Assembly (NCBI GenBank): GCA_947034895.1
Contig: OX344762.1
Location: forward strand, 37,118,760-37,182,759
From: Rhytidiadelphus loreus
Taxonomy: Eukaryota > Streptophyta > Bryopsida > Hypnales > Hylocomiaceae
DNA: 64,000 bases
Direction: 5' to 3'
The position numbers were made by a program, and so were the translations under genes. The number at the start of each line of letters is the position of its first letter. Within the stretch, counting starts at the first letter, position 1. Positions 43,703 to 55,700 of this stretch are shown one piece after another. A model generated the notes under the pieces. The model did no database searches and was not told where the DNA came from. It saw only the letters and a list, made by a program, of their open reading frames with translations.

Positions 43703-43993
43703 CCAATATCAAGAATGTTTTAAGATTTGATTACAAGAAGTGGACAACAAATGTTTTCAAGAATTGGCTTCAAGAGATCCACAAATGGACAAAGTACATC
43801 CAAAATCAAGAATGTTTTAAGATTTCACTACATGAAGTGGACCACAAATATTTTCAAAAATTAACTACTGGAGATCCACAAATGGACAAAGTACATCCAA
43901 AATCAAGAATGTTTTAAGATTTCACTACATGAGGTGGACAAATATTTTCAAAAATTGACTATTGGAGATCCACAAATGGATGAAGTACATCCA
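43703..43993 (+). repeat. Three tandem copies of a 97-base unit
   Basis: Units marked by CAAGAATGTTTTAAGATTT at 43710, 43807 and 43904, followed in each by AGATCCACAAATGGA and AAGTACATCC. The copies are about 90 percent alike by eye. Non-coding. Confidence 0.85.
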
Positions 43994-45088
43994 AGTATTT
44001 AGAAAAAAATTCATTCAATTCTTCACAATATTTAAACAAGGTTCAGAATCAATTCATGCAGGGATAAGAAGAAAAATAAACTTGCAAAAATAAAGATGTT
44101 ATGTTCAGATTCATCTCTAGAGTAGTAATTCTTTTGGCCTTAAATCCTCTAAATCTACATTCATCTTCCTACCAAGTTTTTCCTAGGGATTAACACTTGA
44201 AATTGACCAAAAAAGCAATTGAATATGGTTCCTATTATTAAATTGTCTAAATTTTTCTTGGATCTTGTAAGAAGTTGAAAAGAGATTCTAACTTTTCTAA
44301 TATGCATTCTTTAGATATACCATGTATAACTTTTGAATTTCAAATACTAAATATAGATATGTATTCAAAATGATAAATAGACCTATATGGTCATATGTCT
44401 ATCTTTGCAGGGCTAATAATCAAGACATGGCTAATGTGATCATTTTGAAGTGTATTTTGTATATCCTTTCAAATCCTCCTGTTGGAAGTAGACCATGTTG
44501 CAAATTCATCGCCAATCTATTAGGAAATCAAAGGTGGAGGCACCTATTTCCCTTATCCTATTGTGCATGTTTTGAGGTGGAATTGAACACATGAAATTAT
44601 TTTCAACACATTCACAATTGAAAAGAATATGTATGAATATGCTATGAATTTGTGAAATTCAAACACATGGTGTATGCAAAAACATTTGTTGCATTCATTT
44701 ACATAAGTTGTACAATTTGAACTTCCATATCTACATATTTTCAAGATTGGTTTAGAGTACATAATACATTGGGAGTGTTGGGAATAGGAATGGGTGCTTC
44801 CACCTTAGGATGCTCACAAAAAAGACAAGGAACCTGAAGTGGAGCAAATTTATTGTACTGTAGAATACAATTATGGAAGTTCTTCAGTGTAAAACTTCAT
44901 AGAAAAAACTTCATTCAATTCTTCACAATCCACCCCGATCTCGAATCACTGGTCGTCCACTTGGTCATGCTCGGAAAGTGTAACCGACTTAAAGGAGCAA
45001 GTGGAACAGTATGTATCTTCAGAACGTGGACTGCTACGTATAATTTAGTGATGCAAGGAGAAATTTGTGAGTCGTCTCTACAAGAATA

Positions 45089-45570
45089 AGGTAAGCCCCT
45101 TCTTGTGGTACCGATTTCTGATTTGATCCACAATTTCTGATTTGGCACACCTGCAGAAACAGCATAGAAAAGCAAAGTAATAGAAAAGAGGAATTGTATT
45201 CTCCTGACACGGTATGAATTTGTTATGAATTCTTGAAGTGATCTGCCCTAAAGTCCAGAAGTGTCAATACGCCACCCCCAAACCAACGGGTATTGCATTC
45301 ATAATGGTCATAATACAATGTAGAACGGTCACATTTTCTTAAAATGGTGTCAAGGTAAAAAATGACCACATTCTTCATGGTTTTTACACTCAGAAGTACA
45401 TGACTGTACTGTGTCACTTACTCCTAAGCCATCACTTGCACACCTCAAAAGTGCCAATGTCACATTCCAAAAAATGCATATTACTTCATTTACACGCCAT
45501 AATTGGCCATAATGGGGCCATTCCAAGGGTGACTCTAATAGTCTGATGGCCACAATGGGGTGGCTTACCT
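45089..45570. mobile_element. TA-type inverted-repeat element next to the FANCI stop
   Basis: Ends AGGTAAGCCCC ... GGTGGCTTACCT, flanked by TA on the left and TG on the right. It is a diverged relative of 42522-43066. Its right end lies 24 bases from the FANCI stop codon (45595), so the FANCI 3' UTR and poly(A) site probably lie within the element. Confidence 0.65.
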
Positions 45571-45594
45571 TGGTGTTCTTTAGGAGGTTGGAAA

Positions 45595-48500
45595 TCACAA
45601 GTTGCGCTGCTTCTTGGCAGAAACTTGGTGGGAAACAGGTTGCTCGCCATCAGATTCGTCATCTGAATCTACCACTCTGCTCCTCCGTTTAGGAACTGAC
45701 CCTTTTGAACGTTGGCCTTCAGAAACATGCGATGGCACTACTGCTTGGACAGCCTCCTCGTCACTTTCTACAACCACGTCATTATTTTCTTCTTGATCTC
45801 CACCATCTTGTCCGACCTCGGCTGCCTCAAGGTCTTCCGCTACATTCTCCTCGGTTTCTTCCTCATCCACGCCCTCCTGATTCGCAAGTTCCTCTTCTTG
45901 ACCTTCCTCAGCTTGTTCTCCAATCTCTTCATCTCCCTCTTCCCCCTCTCCTCCCGCCTCGTCACCTGCCTCTTCTTCTGGCTCTTCTTCTGGCTCGGCC
46001 GCCGGCTGAGCTCCCCCCGTAGTTCTATGAGCCACAGCTCTGGCTTTCTTGACTGTGTCCATGATCTTAAAATCGCGTGCTGTGCTACGTTTCGCATGTC
46101 GCATTAGATTCACTTTGGTGATTCGACTCAGCTGAATCAAATACCGCTCATAATCCTCAATATAATAGATTAAGTTGGGGATGGTTCTTCCTTCTCTTCT
46201 AATCTTTGAAGACGACTGATTCTCGTGCTGGTCCTGTAAATTCAGCCCATTGTCAACTAAATCACATCACGGAGAGCTTCAATGGACGGAAGATCATCTC
46301 TCAGCATACAACAAACAGTATGCGGAATAATTACAATAAATAACATCCTCTTGAGCTCTAATAGTAGGTGAGTGAGCGGGGAAAGATCTAAGGCATTAGC
46401 GGATATCATACCCGCTGCATGACAGCCATGAACATGTACAGCGGCGCAGTCAATCTCGTGCAGGTTACTTCAGCTAGCTTTTGAAATCGGGTGGTGGGAA
46501 GCATTTGAATGAAACCTTTCGTGGCAATGCACATCTTCGTAGATGCTGCCAAGCACTTGTATAGGTGCGTTGCAAACTTCAAAAAATGCTCCGCTAAAGC
46601 ACCTACACAGTTTCAATAGTCTCATCGTACAGGGGTTCAAACACGACTGAAGTGACTGGGTCCCAATTAATATGGCTAGAATGATCCCTAGCTCGCACAG
46701 TACAAGTGAGCTTCATAATGACACATATGACGAGGAAGAATAACAATAGTGACCTGAGCAGTCTCGTCCGAGAATTTCAATTTGGATACTCTCTTCTAGA
46801 CGCCACTTACCTGCTAGGCTCAAATTGCAGAAATCCGAGAGCATAAGCACGACCGCCTCCATTCGTGTGTAGAGCACTTCTTCCAATTGTAATCGCCTCG
46901 GGGTTGCTAAGAAGCCTGCAATAGTGTTTCTGGTTTCGGTACGTCTCACTGGTTTAAGAAACTTGATCTTTGTAACCAACCACTCAATATCTTTCAAAAC
47001 TTTCTCGCCGTTTTGGAGGAGTAAACCAGCTAATGCAACTTTAGTGGTACTATCAATGAAAGGAAAATCGAGTGAAGAATCCGGCGGCTGAGATTCCTCA
47101 AATCCCATTACCTTCACCAGTTCCGCGGACATTACTTTTGCCGCAGTTAGATCATCTGGGGGGGCCTTCAAGGATAGTGTTAGAGCTGCCAACGCCGAGG
47201 CAACTCCTACATTAGATTTAACCTTTTTCTTGCAGAGCTTCGTTACCCATACCGCTTGTTTTTTCATCAATGGCGGAGGTAATTTTCGCCCTAACAAGAG
47301 GATGAGTTTAGCTAAAACCTGCGACCAAATTTTATTCAAAAGAAACAAACATCAAAGTTTGAATGCGACATCCCGCTCTAGAACTTATAAAAAACGACAC
47401 TATGGAGTATCACAGCAACAAACGGCATTTGAGCAACTTCATGCTTACTAAGATTGACCATTGTACCACGTAACACGATACAGAATCCTAAGAATAGAAG
47501 ACGATAACAACAAGGTTGTCAGCCAACAAAGATCAAAGCTCTGTTGGAAAATATCACATCAGAAAAGCTTACCTCAGTCTCTTTGAACTGCGATCGGGCA
47601 AGGAACTCCTGAACCAGAGGTTGGATGTGACTGGAGATCCAGTGATGTAGAAGTTTTGCATCAGGTCCGTCCATGGTTCCAAAACCACGAACACTTGCAG
47701 CATCCACAGCTTCGTCATCCATCTCAGCGTTGAAGTCCAAAGTTATGTCGCACAATATTTGTGGCAAACAGTCCTTCTGCAATGCTGTCCTACAAAGAGC
47801 ATCTAAAGATCGCACAGCATTGAGCATGGGCCCCTCAGGCAAGTCCTCTGACGGTTTCCTTCCCTTTTTTGGTTTCTCCTGAGGATTTTCAGTTCCAGTG
47901 TGTGGTGTTGCAATCTCTGCCCTATTCGCGAGTATGACTCTAAAAAGTGGGTTGGCTATTGATTTCCAGTCATCACAATGTAATTCAGTGGATGTCCAGG
48001 TATCCTTTTCCTCTAGAGGCGCACTAACAATTCCCTTTAAGTATCGAGAACAGCTTGAAAGTGCAAAAGAAAGAAGCGTAAAATCTTCCTGTTCTGTGGA
48101 TGTATGGAGAAGGAAAGCAATACAAGAACCAGATAAGAACGGAACACGTTTTTCAAGTACTGCCCGAGGGACTGCAAACTTCGCTTGTTTCCCCAGACCT
48201 GCTTGGACTCCTGCTTCTGTCGGCTTGCGGCCTCTCCCGCTCGGGAGTTTGGTAGTTGGACCAGCCTTAAACAGATGTTTGGATGCTTTTACGTGCTGCT
48301 TCTGGTTGACAATTTGGTGAAGGGAATCGAACAGTGAAAGGTAATTTTTAAGTTCTTGTTTGATTTCTTCCTGACGAGACTCCTTATCGGTACGGGTCAA
48401 CTCCGAAACAGCTGCGTCTATTAGCACCTCCAAAACTCCCAAGAAGAGACGCCCTTGCTCCAGTTTCCGCTCACCTTCCACTGTCTCAATAGAGAAATTT

Positions 48501-51500
48501 TCCGTTTTGTCAAGTTTAAAATCTGAACAGCACACGGGTCTAATAAGCTTTCCGATTCAGAACTCCCCCAGTAAAAGGAAGGATAGCATACGCTCCGAAA
48601 AGTTCTGGTGGCCTCCTTCCTCCGACGTAGACATTTTCATATCGAACAAAATTTCTCCATCAATTCAAGCCATCAGGACCCATGTTCTACACATAAGCAT
48701 CAATAAAGGACTATTCTAAAGAAAGATATAAAGCTAGCGCTGAAGTAAGCAAGACAGCGTAGCTAAAATAAAAGCCTGTCGTGCAGAAATACCAACCTCC
48801 TAGGGAACTGCCTTGTACAGTTTTCCGAATCTTAAAGAAAGCTGCACCAAGTAACTCGCCACTGGACAGCTGACTTTTCTGTCAAAGCAAAGCAACCTCA
48901 TAAATCGTGCTGTGCAAGAGTCGATATTTAATTCTGAAGAAAGCACGACAGGAATTGTATAAAATAGCTGATGACGTCAAAGATCTCATTGGCAGAGAGA
49001 CATACATCTTGTTCTTCAGAGAATGTGAAACCAAAGGCGTCTGCGGCAGGTGAAGAATCTTCTCCGGGCACCTTTTGAGGCCGCAAGGTTAGTAACTGAT
49101 GGACACATGCCAGCAGATGATCAAAAGGCTCTTCCAGATGCAGGTTCATGTTTCGGATAAGAACACAGTCATTAAGTTTCAGACCAACAGCGCCATCCTG
49201 AGAGCATTCACAAAATCGCTGTTAGCTTGAGTGAAATGTAATTCTTATGCCACTAAAGGTCGCCCGTGAGCTGGCAGAGTCTTTTACATATGCTTGACCA
49301 ATTTCTTCGCTTGTCACCGACTTCAATACCTATGTCACTGTCCAAACTGATGCATCCAATTCATGTTGATTACCCACACTGCCAAGTTCTAGCATTCAAA
49401 CCATTTGAGATGCTCACCTCTTTTTCCTCGTAGAAGTGGCGAAAGTGGGACCATACAAGATCAAACACTTCTTCAGCAGATGCAGGGTCCACGAGCAGAA
49501 GACCAGGAAGCCTTCTGTACAGAACTTCCCTGACACAGACCTGATTAGACAGGAGAACTCATTAGTTTCTTCCTAGTGGGAATTGAGGTCAGGGCATTGG
49601 TTGTTTGGACTTAAATTCCACGATGATACTCTATAGAATTATGGCACTCTTAACCAATTAAGAAGTGAGAACTGACATACAGACCCTAACTATCTCCCTC
49701 CCTGAAATAAACATTCAGACATCCTGCACCTTGCAAGTAAGCAGGCGGACCAGGTCACGAAGGACGGCTGAAGGAGGTACCAACCCACCTGCTGAGAAAG
49801 ACAGCGCCTTAGCAGCCCAAGAAGTTCTTGAAGGAGATTCTTATTGCGTCCACTTATTCCACGTCTTGGCACTTGTTGACTACCAGACTGACTAGAGCTT
49901 GCCTCACTCATTGACATCCTTAACCAAGACTCGGATTCCGAAGTGTGGTTCACATGCACACGAGCTTGTTTATCAGCAATAATCAGGTCCAGAAGTCCTT
50001 GTGCGGCTATCATGCGAGTGCTTGCTTCGCGGCCGAACATAGACTTTCTCAATACGAGAATGGTGTAATCCTGTTATGAAAAAGAAACTCGTTAATATGA
50101 ATTTTTCAAGTACAACCTGGATGCTGGGAAATTGCAAAATGCAATGAAAATATTATATTTTTCTTCTATCCATGAAATTGCGAACCTGGAGATCACGACT
50201 GAGCTGAAACAAAGGGCATAACGCTCGGATGATAGAAGAAGCTGGATTACTGGGCAAGAAAGTGAAGTAGTCCAGACTCTCTTTCAGGCGTGAGCCATGG
50301 TCTAACATTAATTGGGGATACTTGCACACAAGCTCCGCCAACATCCTGCAATAAAATGAAGGGACTCAGAACAGGGTAAAAACAGGGTAAAATTATTGCG
50401 TGGCATGGAGATACGTGCAAATACATTACTTCAGAAACTGTCAATCTAACTGCATGCCGCAATCTATGTGCAACACAAAATCTATGCGTTCAGGCCTAAA
50501 ATAGTCTTTAACAAAGTATTGGGTTTAGCTTAATTTCATCGTCTTCGACATGGACAAGCTTTTACCATTCTGACACCAGCAATATCAGCTCTCCCCAATA
50601 CAAGGCAATCGAGTAGCAGATGTTCAGAGACGGCACTATCCGTTTCCTATTACGTGAATCATCATGTGAAAATAGTTTCCATGTGGACTTGCCTGACGAT
50701 TAAAGCGCTCTGCTGAGACTTGAGCCCTATTATCCGGCACTTACTCTGTTCAATGATCTGAAATCACAACAAGGATCGAAGCTTCATAATTCATCATCTG
50801 CATTGTAGGATCAAAAGGTAGATACTAAGGTATTTAGGAAACGCATAAGCAGAGGAAGGAGAAGTCGAAACTTAATCACTTCGCTGAAAATAACATGAGG
50901 AAGATTGGACGGGTCGGCAATGATCAGCACATTGGGAATTGCTAGCATAAAATCGCAGAAAGAATTCGATGCAAAAGAGAAACAAGCTCGGTCTTGCAGC
51001 TTGATCATACAAGGACGAGGACAAACTAAATGTGGTTACACAAAACTGAGAGAAGCCAGAAATGGCAGTCAGTGGAAAAGGCACTCACTTCATCACGTGC
51101 TATTTCGTGGACCTTAAAAGCTACTACCAACATTTTTAAGCCCAAGTCCTGAGTATCTGTGGCGCGTTCTGAATGTCCGCCATCCTCAGCTGACACAAAT
51201 CGCCCACCTGCTCCCGATTCGATAAAGATGAAGCCTAGCTGCACGACACTAGGAATTATGTGGTCCCACCCAAACGCACTGCTTTGAACCTGCATCAGAA
51301 AACTGCGATATTTAATGAAGTTAAAAACAATCTAGATGATCTGGTACAACTGCTGCCTTAAAAACTTGTAATGAAAGATAGTAATTTAACTATGCAATAC
51401 GTTCGTTCAGGTTACCCAACATAACTATGAAAGAATCCGACCAAAAAATCAAATTACAAGATGACTTGAAAGTCCGAATCAAAATCCCGCAGATTTGTCC

Positions 51501-53805
51501 ATACGGCAAAATCAGCTGCGTGAGGATTAAGTGCATTAGCAAACAAAAATTTCAACGAAAATCATCTTGCAAATGACCTCGCATCACCTTACAATGAAGA
51601 AAACTGTTCTTAAAAGTAGGAACGAAAAGCAGTAAGGCCTGCAGAGAAATGATTCTGGATGGTATACCAATCATGTCGCACCCAGCAGAATGGAAAGCCC
51701 CAATTTGAAACTCAGACAAACTGAAGAATAAATTTAAGTCGAAGTCACATTATCAGAACAAAGATAGGTACTTGAAATCACAAAGTACACAAAGATATGG
51801 TTCGTAAGGATCTCAAGCGCCGCTACTTACCGTACGCATGAAAGACAACTCCGTGTCTTTGGCTGTCTTCAGACACATGGCACCCATCGCTGACGATACC
51901 CACAATGAATCCCTGGAGACAAATATCCGATAAGGGATAATAATGAGAAGGAACGGTCATCAATAGTCATCATGCTAATAAGCGAAACTTGCACTCTGCT
52001 CATATTTCCTTGAACAAGTATTATCATGTGAGCTGCCCTGTTAATCAAGATGTCACTCATACCTGCACCTCTCACAATCTTGAAAAGCCTTCACCGCTGC
52101 AGCTCTAAGAATGTCGAAGCATTGAAGCTCGAACCTTTGGATGCGAGCAAGTGATAGCAGGACAGTCACCGTGAAAGGACTAAATGGTCCATACTTAGAA
52201 CGTGCAGCAGCAATCCATTCGACCCCCAAGGCCGGATCCTGCTTAACGGCAAAGTTGATATGAAGAATAACAGTTCCCTCCACTTGACGGAATACATCCA
52301 CTCCTGCTTAAAACCCCAGTAAAATTTTACAATATCACTCAAAGCTAGAAAAAAAAAATGTGATCATCCGAAGTAGACTTCGATCACCTTCAGATGATTC
52401 TTCTACAAGCTATTACATGAGCTTATTCAATAAAAAGTTAAAGCCTCATCCTCAACACGGCAAGTATATTTACAAATGAGATTCATCGAAGTGATAATTT
52501 TTCACCTGTGAAGTATGACAACTTACCGCTCTTTGACCCGTTCAGTGCCGGTTCTTGCAACTGCGAGGTTTGCAACTTGCTAAAGAAGGACATAATGCCA
52601 TTGATTATTGCACGTTTGTGGCCACGAGAAGCAAGCAGCACCAATTGGTATACCAGAGATGGCAAATCTTGGGGCTCAACCTCTTTCATGTGACTGAAAA
52701 TCTTCTTGAGAAAGTCTTCAATTTGTTCCGAATCTAGGAGCAAATCCCGTAACATACACGCCATTCTCGTCAGTAGCCGCTTGGACCACGGAATGGCTAG
52801 AAGTCGGGAAACAATGTGTTCCTTGTACTCCCTTCCGCTTATTTGAAGGCTCTCCCCCTAGACGAAAGCAACGAGAAGATTACTATCACAAACATCGAAA
52901 GATAGTAAATCCTCCCTCAGGGTCGAAAATTGCAAATGGATCGAACTCTTCAATAGCGAAAAATCCAATTCAATTCATTCAGTCATTCAGATACCGAATA
53001 AAGGACGCACTACAAATAAAGAGATTGAATCGGCATCCATTGATTCATAACGAACTCCCACACGAACTGTGAAACCAGGTCCAAATACGAAAAGCACCAA
53101 CACTCAGCTCATTTATTCAGCGACAAAAAAATGCTCTAATTGCTTATGCTCAACAAAACACAAGTCATGCCTACGAAACTACAAACAACGTCGACAACCC
53201 AAAGGCACAACTTTTGCAAGATTCTGCGGTACAACTTCACAAATTTTAGTAATAGACACCTGATTCAGGTAATAAAACTATCAGCCGAAATCGTTTACCT
53301 GTTCTCCGGACACAAGCACCGGTGAAGTTGATGATGATATCATCGACAAGCAATTTGGGAGAAGATCCAGGCCTCTGCCTTCATCGTTAGCTCCATTAGT
53401 CTCGAGGTTCGACACTACTGCTTCCACGACCGATGGAAGTAGGCGGCAGGGCAATGCACTCGTCTCTTGTGCGAAAAATGAAAGACATTCTAACACCTTC
53501 CTGTCCGCACCGAGCTTCTGGTCATTAATTAACTCAATAACGCGCACTACCACCAGAACTAAAAGCTTCGCGGGTCTAGAAAATTCGTCCTTCTCCACCA
53601 AGGGCATCAAGAAACGAAATAACGCTCGAGTGTAGTCCAACACTGCTTGTCCAGAGTTCAAATCATTACAACGCTTTTCAAATGCTTCTAATACTATTTC
53701 ATCATTCTTGGATAGTATAAGGTCTGCAACGCTCCGATGCTTTTCCGACGGCTGGGAGGATCCTAATGCCAACGCCTCTTCAACGACCTCATCGTCGAAC
53801 TCCAT
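45595..53805 (-). CDS. FANCI: FANCI, Fanconi anaemia ID-complex protein, 15 exons
   Basis: Partner of FANCD2 in the DNA clamp that is monoubiquitinated to start interstrand crosslink repair in the nucleus. Exons in gene order: 53805-53299, 52857-52527, 52303-52063, 51912-51831, 51289-51089, 50757-50693, 50345-50186, 50070-49789, 49540-49418, 49197-49006, 48878-48797, 48522-47573, 47318-46811, 46602-46412, 46233-45595; phases agree, 1517 residues. Landmarks: PSLVYQLVLLASRG, SPFTVTVLLSLARIQRFE, IIEQSKCRII, SRLKESLDYFTF, LLRRCLSQQ and LIQLSRITKVNLMRHAKRST. Lys563 in LIIADKQ is at the place of the ubiquitinated Lys, followed by an SQ cluster (S589, S593) like the ATR-site cluster of animal FANCI. 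The protein is about 190 residues longer than usual, mostly an acidic tail after 1385 (very Glu-rich to about 1467) with basic nuclear-signal-like patches. The intron after exon 6 is GC-AG. Confidence 0.92.
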
Positions 53806-54840
53806 TGACCTTCAATTCACAAGAACGACTAGGATGATTCAACACGCAGTTCCGCACAATCGCTTCAGATATGGAATCTCTCCATGCCTTCCAACTTTCT
53901 ACGCCATTGCCAGAATAAAACAAACCGAAATTGGCTGTAAACGAGACTAGAATCAATGCAGCTGTACATTACATCATATCAGAACCTAACTAGCTGCTGG
54001 AACTCAACAATCCTAAGGTCAGGTAGCACTCTTCCACGATTCGTAGGTTCCCTAACAGGCATCGCTCCTCTTCTCAATTCTACAAGCCAAGCCAAACCTT
54101 CGGGTAACCGAAGAATTCAGCTAAAAAAACGTCAAGAAGCTCAAAATATTGGCCAAAACTGGAAAAAGAATCAAATCGATGAATGCGGTCGTATCCAATG
54201 GAGTATCACAACGACTCTCGCAGGGACGCCAAATTTAGGAAACTCACAATTCAAACTTCCAAAGAGTCGCAAAACAGGGCAAAGCTCAATGCTCCTCGTG
54301 CCGCGAAATCCACGTGCGCAGCAGGATTTGAACACAGTTGAACTAAATAAAAGAGAAATTCCTGCCGATCTGGAAATTCTCAGCACGCAAGAGAAGCACG
54401 ACACCGACAGAATGCGTTGTAATTGCAACGGAAATTAGGAGGCAAATCCTCAGAGAAATTCACTTTCACTTACAAGCAAGCCCTGTAGCCTCAAAAAAGC
54501 AACAGCTGTCGGTCGCAGTAATCTCCACAGACGGTTCACATCAGCCTTCCGTATCTAAGAAATGCGTACGAGATGAAGAAATCAAGAAACATTGCAAACA
54601 ATGGCAAGGGGCTCGAAAGCAGCGCCGCAGGAAGCAGGGCAGCTTCGGAAAGAAGCCACACTTCGCGCGGGAAAAATCCAACGACAAGCCTTCCACTGAA
54701 AATCTGCTCACCGGCACAGGTACCGGTGAAAGCATCATCAATGGGACACGCTATGTTCTCATTTCATCCATACTTCAATTACCATAACATTCTTAATCCG
54801 TTGTAAGATGTTATGATAATTGTAAGAATGTTGTAAGGTA

Positions 54841-55102
54841 GGTACACCCAAAACCGCCACTTTTTGCTACTGAGTCTATCTACTATTATTAGACAGGTCA
54901 AATTTTCACATATTCTTATTGGCAAGTGAAAGGAGGTACCAATGCACCAGAGAACGTGGCGTTTGGATATTGTATGCAAAAGTTATTAAGAAACAAAGTT
55001 TGATTCTTAAAGCGTTTCTTCCACATAGGTACAAAACTGATTTTGGAGATGTACACATAGTATAGATGGCACTTTAAGGTTAGTGGCACATTTGGGTGTA
55101 CC
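54841..55102. mobile_element. TA-type MITE with ends GGTACACCCAAA
   Basis: Ends GGTACACCCAAA ... TTTGGGTGTACC, flanked by TA on both sides, 262 bases. Interior in inverse orientation matches 20213-20512 closely. It is the best-preserved copy of this family in the window. Confidence 0.75.
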
Positions 55103-55109
55103 TACATTA

Positions 55110-55700
55110 ATGCTAGAATGAACTTAGCAAGTCAAGATCCATTTTAGTGGTATAAGGATACTATTGTTCCCATCCATCACTTGGCATTTTCTTACAACAT
55201 CCATCAATGGCATTAATAACACAATAAAGACAATTGAATGGTTATGCTAGGATGATCCTAACAAGTCAAGAAGCATGGCAATGGCAAAGGCACATAGTTG
55301 TTTCTATCCATCACTGGGATTCTTTTACAACATTCATCAATTGCATTCATAACACACTAGGGACAACTGCATGGTGATGCTAGAATGACCCTAACAAATT
55401 ACTATGAGACTCGTGGTAGTGGCAAAAGGACATGATCGTTCACATCCATCAATAGCATTAATATCACAATGTGTACAACCCAATGGTAATGCTACAATGA
55501 CCCTAACCAGTCAAAATCTGTGGCAATGGCAAAAGGACACTATTGGTCCTATCCATCACTAGCATTTTCTTGTAGCATCCATTAGTGGCATTAATAACAT
55601 AATGGAGACAACTAAATGATGATGCTAGAATTACCTTAGGAAGCCAAGACCTAAAGCAATGGCAAAGGAACATGATAGTCAACATCCATTGATGTCACAT
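55110..55700 (+). repeat. Tandem array, five units of 112-134 bases
   Basis: Units start at about 55110, 55244, 55377, 55489 and 55622, each beginning ATGCTA.AATGA or ATGCTAGGATGA and holding CATCCATCA and GGCATTAATAACA-like runs. Related units recur 8 kb away at 63470-63650. Non-coding. Confidence 0.8.

Larger units (their letters stand above)
41362..45594. other. AT-rich spacer between SPCS2 and FANCI, with nested transposons
   Basis: Dominated by a broken TTAA-family element (41600-43195) that holds two later insertions, then AT-rich DNA with a 97-base tandem repeat and, next to FANCI, another TA-type element. Between 43200 and 45080 I see no gene; open frames there are short and without family features. 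Confidence 0.6.

Noticed and set aside
50566..50635. A coding exon of FANCI (SEHLLLDCLVLGR reading)
   Set aside because: It has splice sites and an open frame, but inclusion shifts exon 7 out of frame, while skipping it gives the conserved sequence directly.
53956..54438. A 160-codon gene on the + strand next to FANCI
   Set aside because: No family landmarks, no splice or context support, and it lies in the expected FANCI 5' region.
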